Part shown: one piece after another, positions 7,952-11,065 of the stretch | Position numbering within the stretch: position 1 is the first letter of the stretch | Layout: every line of letters begins with the position of its first letter | Source of the DNA: DATBDE01 sp036270095 | Lineage (GTDB): Bacteria > Actinomycetota > Thermoleophilia > Solirubrobacterales > Solirubrobacteraceae | Direction of reading: 5' to 3' | DNA length: 11,065 nt | Assembly (NCBI GenBank): GCA_036270095.1 | Contig: DATBDE010000144.1 | Coordinates: 1 to 11,065, forward strand | Program-made: the position numbers and the translations under genes | The notes under the pieces: generated by a model | The model's database searches: none | Seen by the model: the letters and a program-made list of their open reading frames with translations, nothing else | What the model was told of the DNA's origin: nothing

Positions 7952-7958
7952 CCTCCTT
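7952..7958 (-). promoter_or_regulatory. uspA Shine-Dalgarno
   Basis: CCTCCTT on the plus strand reads AAGGAGG on the minus strand, five bases before the uspA ATG. It is the strongest ribosome binding site in the window and contrasts with the unaided start of marR opposite. Confidence 0.85.
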
Positions 7959-7960
7959 GG

Positions 7961-7989
7961 TTGTCGCAACAAATTTAGCACGCTAACCT
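7961..7989 (+). promoter_or_regulatory. Putative marR operon promoter (TTGTCG - 17 nt - TAACCT)
   Basis: TTGTCG (7961-7966), a 17-nt spacer and TAACCT (7984-7989) fit a sigma-70-type promoter with a TANNNT -10. The predicted start near 7996 leaves only about 6 nt before the marR GTG, matching the absence of a Shine-Dalgarno and suggesting near-leaderless translation. It faces and interleaves with the uspA promoter. Confidence 0.45.
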
Positions 7990-8001
7990 TTAGCTTGTAA
8001 A
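7972..8001 (-). promoter_or_regulatory. Putative uspA promoter (TTTACA - 18 nt - TAAATT)
   Basis: Read on the minus strand, TTTACA (8001-7996) is one mismatch from the -35 consensus. It is followed by an 18-nt spacer and TAAATT (7977-7972), a TANNNT -10. Transcription would start near 7965, leaving a leader of about 18 nt that contains the AAGGAGG. Both inverted repeats of the region lie across this promoter. Assignment is by consensus and position only. Confidence 0.5.
7975..7986. promoter_or_regulatory. Inverted repeat TTAGC-AC-GCTAA, candidate MarR operator 1
   Basis: A perfect 5-bp inverted repeat with a 2-bp centre sits over the -10 elements of both divergent promoters. MarR dimers bind short palindromes of about this size, usually next to their own gene, so autoregulation with co-control of uspA is the natural reading. 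The half-site TTTAGC recurs 15 bp further on at 7989-7994. Confidence 0.55.
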
Positions 8002-8002
8002 G
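7988..8002. promoter_or_regulatory. Inverted repeat CTTTA-N5-TAAAG, candidate MarR operator 2
   Basis: A second perfect 5-bp inverted repeat ends on the first base of the marR GTG start and covers the predicted marR transcription start and the uspA -35. It starts two bases after the first repeat and shares its TTTAGC half-site, as if two dimers bind side by side. It is inferred from symmetry and position. Confidence 0.5.
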
Positions 8003-8442
8003 TGCCTGACGAGACCGATTTCGACAGCTTCGCCGGCGCGCTCACCGCGTTCTTCCGTGCCGCCCGCCGCAAGCGCGGCGAGGTGGGGGAGGCGGGCAGC
8101 CGGCCGCTCAGCCTCTCGCAGTTCACCGTCCTGCAGACGGTCGAGGACGAGGGCGACGCCACCGTGACCGCGCTGGCCCATGCCGCCGGGGTCGCCGTGC
8201 CCACGGTCACCCGCATGCTCGGGGGCCTGGAGCGCGACGGGATCGTCGAGCGGCACCGCGTCGACCACGACCGCCGTGTCGTGCGCGTGCGCCTGACCCC
8301 TGCCGGGCGCGACCTCATGGCGGAGAAGCGGGTATGGATCCTCGAGCGCCTGCGCGCGGTCTACGACGGCCTGACCCCGGCCGAGCGCCGCGCGGCGACG
8401 CCGCTCATGCGCCGCTTCGGGGCCCTGCTCTCAGAGCTGTGA
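8002..8442 (+). CDS. MarR-family winged helix transcriptional regulator
   Basis: A 146-aa protein of typical MarR length. It shows an N-terminal dimerisation helix (FAGALTAFFRAARR), the winged helix core from ~39 to 102 (SQFTVLQTV, then VTALAHAAGVAVPTVTRML as the recognition helix-turn-helix), the wing ERHRVDHDRRVVRVRLTPAG with the characteristic Asp-x-Arg, and a C-terminal dimerisation helix (LTPAERRAATPLMRRFGALL). It likely binds palindromes in the adjoining divergent region and responds to a small ligand or oxidative signal; no Cys is visible, so thiol sensing is not expected. GTG 8002 is the start because it lies at the usual distance from the first helix; there is no Shine-Dalgarno. Its stop overlaps the next gene by four bases (GTGA), so it heads a coupled operon. 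Confidence 0.92.
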   Translation: MPDETDFDSFAGALTAFFRAARRKRGEVGEAGSRPLSLSQFTVLQTVEDEGDATVTALAHAAGVAVPTVTRMLGGLERDGIVERHRVDHDRRVVRVRLTPAGRDLMAEKRVWILERLRAVYDGLTPAERRAATPLMRRFGALLSEL

Positions 8443-9500
8443 GGGCGCTGCTCCTCGTCGCGGCCGCGCTGCTTGCGCCGGCCGCATCGGCCGCGGCCGC
8501 CGCCCTGCCGCTGACCTTCGGCATCACCCCGGCGGGCGAGGCGGGCGCGCTGGGCCCGACCGTGCCGCCGGTGCCCGACGACCCGCCCAGGACGCTGGCC
8601 GCCCTGAAGCGCCTGCGGCCACGCGGCGCGCCGTTCTTGCTGCGGCTCAACCGGTTCTTCTGGTCCGACGGGCAGGCAGGCATCGACCGCTTCGCGGCAT
8701 TGGCCGGGCGCTACACGCGCGCGGGCTTTCGCGTCGAGCTCCAGCTCCGCTACCACCCGCGGCCCGAGCGGGTCGGCGACACCCGCGCCTGGCTCGCGTT
8801 CGTGCGCGAGGTCGTCGACACCTTCGGCCCCAACCGCCGCGTGGTCGGGCTGCAGGTGACCAACGAGGTCAACTTCACCATCTCGCCGGACTCCTCCGAC
8901 GGCGCCTACGCGGGCGCGCGCGGCGCGCTCATCGCGGGCGTCGAGGCGGCGCACGCCCAGGCCACGCGGCGCGGCTACCGGCAGCTCCGTATCGGCTTCA
9001 ACTGGTTCTCCCGCACCGACGCGGCCAGCGAGGACGCGTTCTGGGGCTACCTGCGCGACCACGGCGGGCGCGCGTTCGTCCATGCCGTTGACTGGGTGGG
9101 GCTCGACGCCTACCCCGGCACCGTGTTCCCGCCCGCGGTCGCGCCCAGCGGCTACGGCCCGGCCATGGTCGCGGCGCTGCGCTCGCTGCGCCGCCACCTG
9201 CGCGGCATCGGCATCGGGCGCGCCACGCCGATCCACGTGGAGGAGAACGGCTGGCCGACGCTCCCGCCGGCCCGCACCGAGGCCGAGCAGGCGCAGGCGC
9301 TGCGAGCGATGGTGCGCGCGGTCGACGCCGAGCGTGGCCCGCTGCACGTCACCGACTACCGCTGGTTCGACCTGCGCGACCACCGCACCGCATCGACCAA
9401 CTTCCAGCACCACTACGGGCTGCTGCGCGACGACTACTCACCCAAGCCGGCGTACGAGGCGTATCGTCGCCTCGTCGCGGCCCTGAGCCGCCGTCCGTGA
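8439..9500 (+). CDS. Secreted TIM-barrel glycoside hydrolase (clan GH-A-like)
   Basis: A 353-aa protein with a clear signal peptide (MRALLLVAAALLAPAASA, cleavage likely after residue 18), followed by a (beta/alpha)8-type sequence. The strand FLLRLNRFFW, the acid/base motif QVTNEVNF with Glu143 after strand 4, the DWVGLDAYPGT block and the nucleophile motif HVEENGWPT with Glu269 fit a retaining clan GH-A enzyme. The C-terminal TDYRWFDLRDH, HHYGLLRDDYSPKPAYEAYR is the usual end of such barrels. The glycoside hydrolase family and substrate are not decidable by eye. GTG 8439 was chosen because it overlaps the marR stop as GTGA and gives the complete signal peptide. The downstream cyclase gene overlaps its stop by one base. 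As the only exported protein encoded here, it is probably the enzymatic output of the MarR-controlled operon. Confidence 0.82.
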   Translation: MRALLLVAAALLAPAASAAAAALPLTFGITPAGEAGALGPTVPPVPDDPPRTLAALKRLRPRGAPFLLRLNRFFWSDGQAGIDRFAALAGRYTRAGFRVELQLRYHPRPERVGDTRAWLAFVREVVDTFGPNRRVVGLQVTNEVNFTISPDSSDGAYAGARGALIAGVEAAHAQATRRGYRQLRIGFNWFSRTDAASEDAFWGYLRDHGGRAFVHAVDWVGLDAYPGTVFPPAVAPSGYGPAMVAALRSLRRHLRGIGIGRATPIHVEENGWPTLPPARTEAEQAQALRAMVRAVDAERGPLHVTDYRWFDLRDHRTASTNFQHHYGLLRDDYSPKPAYEAYRRLVAALSRRP

Positions 9501-10120
9501 TGGAGATCCTCGACGTCAGCATCCCGATCCGCACGCGCATGCCGATCTACCCGGCCAACGCGGGCGTTGCCCTGCGGCGGATCGACGCGATCGCCGACGG
9601 CGCGGTCGCCAATGTGTCCGCGGTCGACCTCGGCGCCCACACCGGCACCCACGTGGACGCGCCCAACCACTTCCTCGACGGCGCCGGCGGCGTGGACACC
9701 GTTGCGCTCGCACCGCTGATCGGCCCCGCCGTCGTGATCGACGCCACCGCGGTCGACAAGACGCTGGACGCCGCCGCCGTGGCCGCCGCCGGCGTGCCTG
9801 CGGGCGCCGAGCGCGTCCTGTTCAGGACGCGCAACTCGCAGCTGTGGGAGCAGGAGGAGTTCAGCGAGGACTTCGTGTCGTTCGACGCGTCGGGCGCCCG
9901 CGCGCTGCTCGACGCCGGCGTGCGCCTCGTCGGCATCGACTACCTCTCGATCGGCGACCCGGGCGCGCACCGGGCGCTGCTTGGCGCCGACGTGGCGGTG
10001 GTGGAGGGCCTGGACCTGCGGGCGGTGGAACCGGGCCCGTACCAGCTTGTGTGCCTGCCGCTCAAGCTGGTCGGCAGCGACGGCGGGCCCGCCCGCGCCG
10101 TGCTGCTCAGAACAACGTAG
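9500..10120 (+). CDS. Cyclase family / KynB-like metal-dependent hydrolase
   Basis: A 206-aa protein of the PF04199 cyclase/kynurenine formamidase-like superfamily. The signature HTGTHVDAPNHF is exact at residues 47-58, supplying His47, His51, Asp53 and His57 for a divalent metal site. The N-terminal LDVSIPI..MPIYP and the later GIDYLSIGDPGAHRALL also match family blocks. Members hydrolyse N-formylkynurenine, isatin or other cyclic amides, and many are uncharacterised. No tryptophan-degradation gene is next to it, so formamidase activity should not be assumed. ATG 9500 overlaps the previous stop (TGATG) and is preferred to the adjacent GTG 9497. Translation is probably coupled to the upstream hydrolase. 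The gene ends within the 3' end of the convergent SRAP gene (14-base overlap). Confidence 0.9.
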   Translation: MEILDVSIPIRTRMPIYPANAGVALRRIDAIADGAVANVSAVDLGAHTGTHVDAPNHFLDGAGGVDTVALAPLIGPAVVIDATAVDKTLDAAAVAAAGVPAGAERVLFRTRNSQLWEQEEFSEDFVSFDASGARALLDAGVRLVGIDYLSIGDPGAHRALLGADVAVVEGLDLRAVEPGPYQLVCLPLKLVGSDGGPARAVLLRTT

Positions 10121-10841
10121 GCTCGGCCGGCTCCTCGGCGGCGTCGGGCTCGAGGCAGCGCTCGCCCTCGTGGTCGGGGTCGTTGACGTAGGACCCGACC
10201 GCGTGCGGCTGCAGCCGGCCCGCCGGCAGCGGCGCCAGCAGCTCGCCGAGGTCGGCCTCGGTCACCGACGGGTCCAGCCACGCGGCGCGGCGCTCGGGCG
10301 TGTCGAGGAGCACCGGCTGGCGGTCGTGGATCGCCTCCACCGGCGCCGTGGCCGGCCCGACGATGATCGTGCAGCTGCGCAGAGGCTCGCCGTCGTCGTC
10401 GCGCGATGGCCACCACAGGTCGTTCAGGCCTGCGAACGCGAACGGCGCGCGGTCGGGCAGCGCGAAGTGCACGGCCAGCCGCGGCGCCTTGGGGCGCTCG
10501 GCCTTGCGCCACTCGTAGAAGCCGTCGGCGACGACCAAGCAGCGCCGGCGCGGGTCGCGCACGAGGCGCCCGAACGCCGGCTTGGACCACACGGTCTCGA
10601 CGCGGGCGTTGATCAGCCGCCCGCCGGCCCGCTTGTCGGTCGGGCCGTCCGACCAGCGCGGGATCAGCCCCCAGCGCATGGTCCGGGTCGCGACCGCGCC
10701 ATCGCGCGCCACCGCGGCCAGGACCTCCTGGGTCGGGGCGACGTTGAAGCGCCCGACGGTCTCGGGGTCGGGCGCGCCCGCGAGGCCGAGTGCACCCACG
10801 ATCTGGTCCGGGCTCTGCGTGTTCGTGTAGCGGCCGCACAT
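10107..10841 (-). CDS. SRAP domain protein (HMCES/YedK family, abasic-site DNA-protein crosslink)
   Basis: A 244-aa protein that should form a protective thiazolidine crosslink between its N-terminal Cys and abasic sites in single-stranded DNA. ATG 10839-10841 is the right start because it yields Met-Cys-Gly-Arg-Tyr, leaving Cys2 at the N-terminus after Met removal. An upstream ATG at 10851-10853 would bury the Cys. GAGGG lies five bases before the chosen ATG. By family comparison the active-site set is Cys2, Asn78 (LINAR), Glu110 (GFYEW) and His172 (IHDRQP). Other blocks are RFNVAPTQ, MRWGLIPRW and SYVNDPDHEGERCLEP. Gln175 replaces the Met usual in HxRMP. The tail is acidic and ends EEPAEPTLF. 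It follows the gnd gene by 13 bases on the same strand. Confidence 0.95.
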   Translation of the reverse strand: MCGRYTNTQSPDQIVGALGLAGAPDPETVGRFNVAPTQEVLAAVARDGAVATRTMRWGLIPRWSDGPTDKRAGGRLINARVETVWSKPAFGRLVRDPRRRCLVVADGFYEWRKAERPKAPRLAVHFALPDRAPFAFAGLNDLWWPSRDDDGEPLRSCTIIVGPATAPVEAIHDRQPVLLDTPERRAAWLDPSVTEADLGELLAPLPAGRLQPHAVGSYVNDPDHEGERCLEPDAAEEPAEPTLF

Positions 10842-10846
10842 GGCGG

Positions 10847-10851
10847 CCCTC
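10847..10851 (-). promoter_or_regulatory. SRAP Shine-Dalgarno deciding the start
   Basis: CCCTC on the plus strand reads GAGGG on the minus strand, five bases before the ATG that gives the N-terminal Cys. Its position inside the 13-base gap after the gnd stop supports the downstream ATG over the one at 10851-10853. Confidence 0.65.
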
Positions 10852-10854
10852 AAT

Positions 10855-11065
10855 CTACGAGCTCACGCTGGCCTCACCCGCGGGCTTCTCGGCGTGGCCG
10901 CCGAACTCCTTGCGCATGGCCGAGAGCAGCCGGTTGGCGAACTCGGCCTCGCCGCGCGACGCGAAGCGGTTGAACAGCGCCGTGGAGAGCACGTCGGCCG
11001 GCGCGCCCACGTCGACCGCCGCCAGGACCGTCCAGCGCCCCTCGCCGGAGTCCGAGACCCGGCCG
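10855..11065 (-). CDS. gnd: 6-phosphogluconate dehydrogenase (decarboxylating), C-terminal fragment
   Basis: Only the last 69 codons are in the window; the rest lies beyond its right edge. The visible part reads GRVSDSGEGRWTVLAAVD, then VLSTALFNRFASRGEAEF and ANRLLSAMRKEFGGHAEK, ending at a TAG (complement of 10855-10857). DSGEGRWT and the RFASR...FGGH tail are characteristic of the C-terminal helical domain of 6PGDH, especially the shorter YqeC/GntZ-type enzyme. That enzyme oxidatively decarboxylates 6-phosphogluconate to ribulose-5-phosphate in the pentose phosphate pathway with NAD(P)+. The downstream SRAP gene starts 13 bases later, so the two are probably co-transcribed. The cofactor type cannot be judged from this fragment. 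Confidence 0.9.
   Translation of the reverse strand, partial: GRVSDSGEGRWTVLAAVDVGAPADVLSTALFNRFASRGEAEFANRLLSAMRKEFGGHAEKPAGEASVSS

Noticed and set aside
10842..10853. ATG at 10851-10853 as the SRAP start
   Set aside because: It would add four residues before the catalytic Cys, which must be residue 2, and lies upstream of the good Shine-Dalgarno.
1..11065. CRISPR arrays, tRNA/rRNA genes, toxin-antitoxin or phage-defence cassette
   Set aside because: No spaced direct repeats, no RNA gene cores and no defence-family motifs were seen; the STAND-like ATPase has an HTH-type end and lacks effector domains typical of Avs-like defence proteins.

Overview
The window is very G+C-rich, densely packed DNA with GTG starts, short or overlapping gene junctions and long antisense shadow frames. 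This points to a high-GC actinobacterium. The CoA-binding-type sugar transferase, MarR, UspA and SRAP proteins would fit a soil lineage such as Thermoleophilia/Solirubrobacterales, but that placement is inference from protein flavour only.

Layout from left to right: (1) the 3' part of a membrane polyprenyl-phosphate sugar-1-phosphate transferase (+), overlapped tail-to-tail by a calcineurin-like metallophosphoesterase (-). (2) Divergent from that, a large regulator-like gene (+) with an N-terminal STAND-type ATPase, a middle region that looks GNAT-like, and a C-terminal helix-turn-helix-like tail. As written it is broken by two single-base losses. (3) An 81-nt palindromic element at 4124-4204 that folds on paper into a perfect three-way junction. 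It sits exactly on the 5' end of an SDR oxidoreductase gene, so that gene's only plausible start codons lie inside the element. (4) A GH38 alpha-mannosidase one base downstream of the SDR gene. (5) A universal stress protein (-) overlapping the mannosidase tail-to-tail. (6) A compact AT-rich divergent control region with two inverted repeats and facing promoter-like hexamers. (7) A coupled operon marR - secreted TIM-barrel glycoside hydrolase - cyclase/KynB-like metal hydrolase (GTGA and TGATG junctions). (8) On the minus strand, the 3' end of 6-phosphogluconate dehydrogenase followed 13 nt later by an SRAP (HMCES/YedK-type) DNA-protein crosslink protein whose C-terminus overlaps the cyclase gene.

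The window has a carbohydrate flavour (sugar transferase, GH38 mannosidase, secreted GH-A-like hydrolase, pentose phosphate enzyme) alongside stress and DNA-protection genes (UspA, SRAP). The clearest regulatory unit is the uspA/marR divergon, where one MarR protein could control both directions. The least ordinary objects are the three-way-junction element with its effect on the SDR gene, and the frameshifted ATPase-HTH regulator. I see no CRISPR array, tRNA, rRNA, complete insertion sequence or phage gene, and no gene-free stretch longer than about 60 bases outside the short intergenic regions listed.
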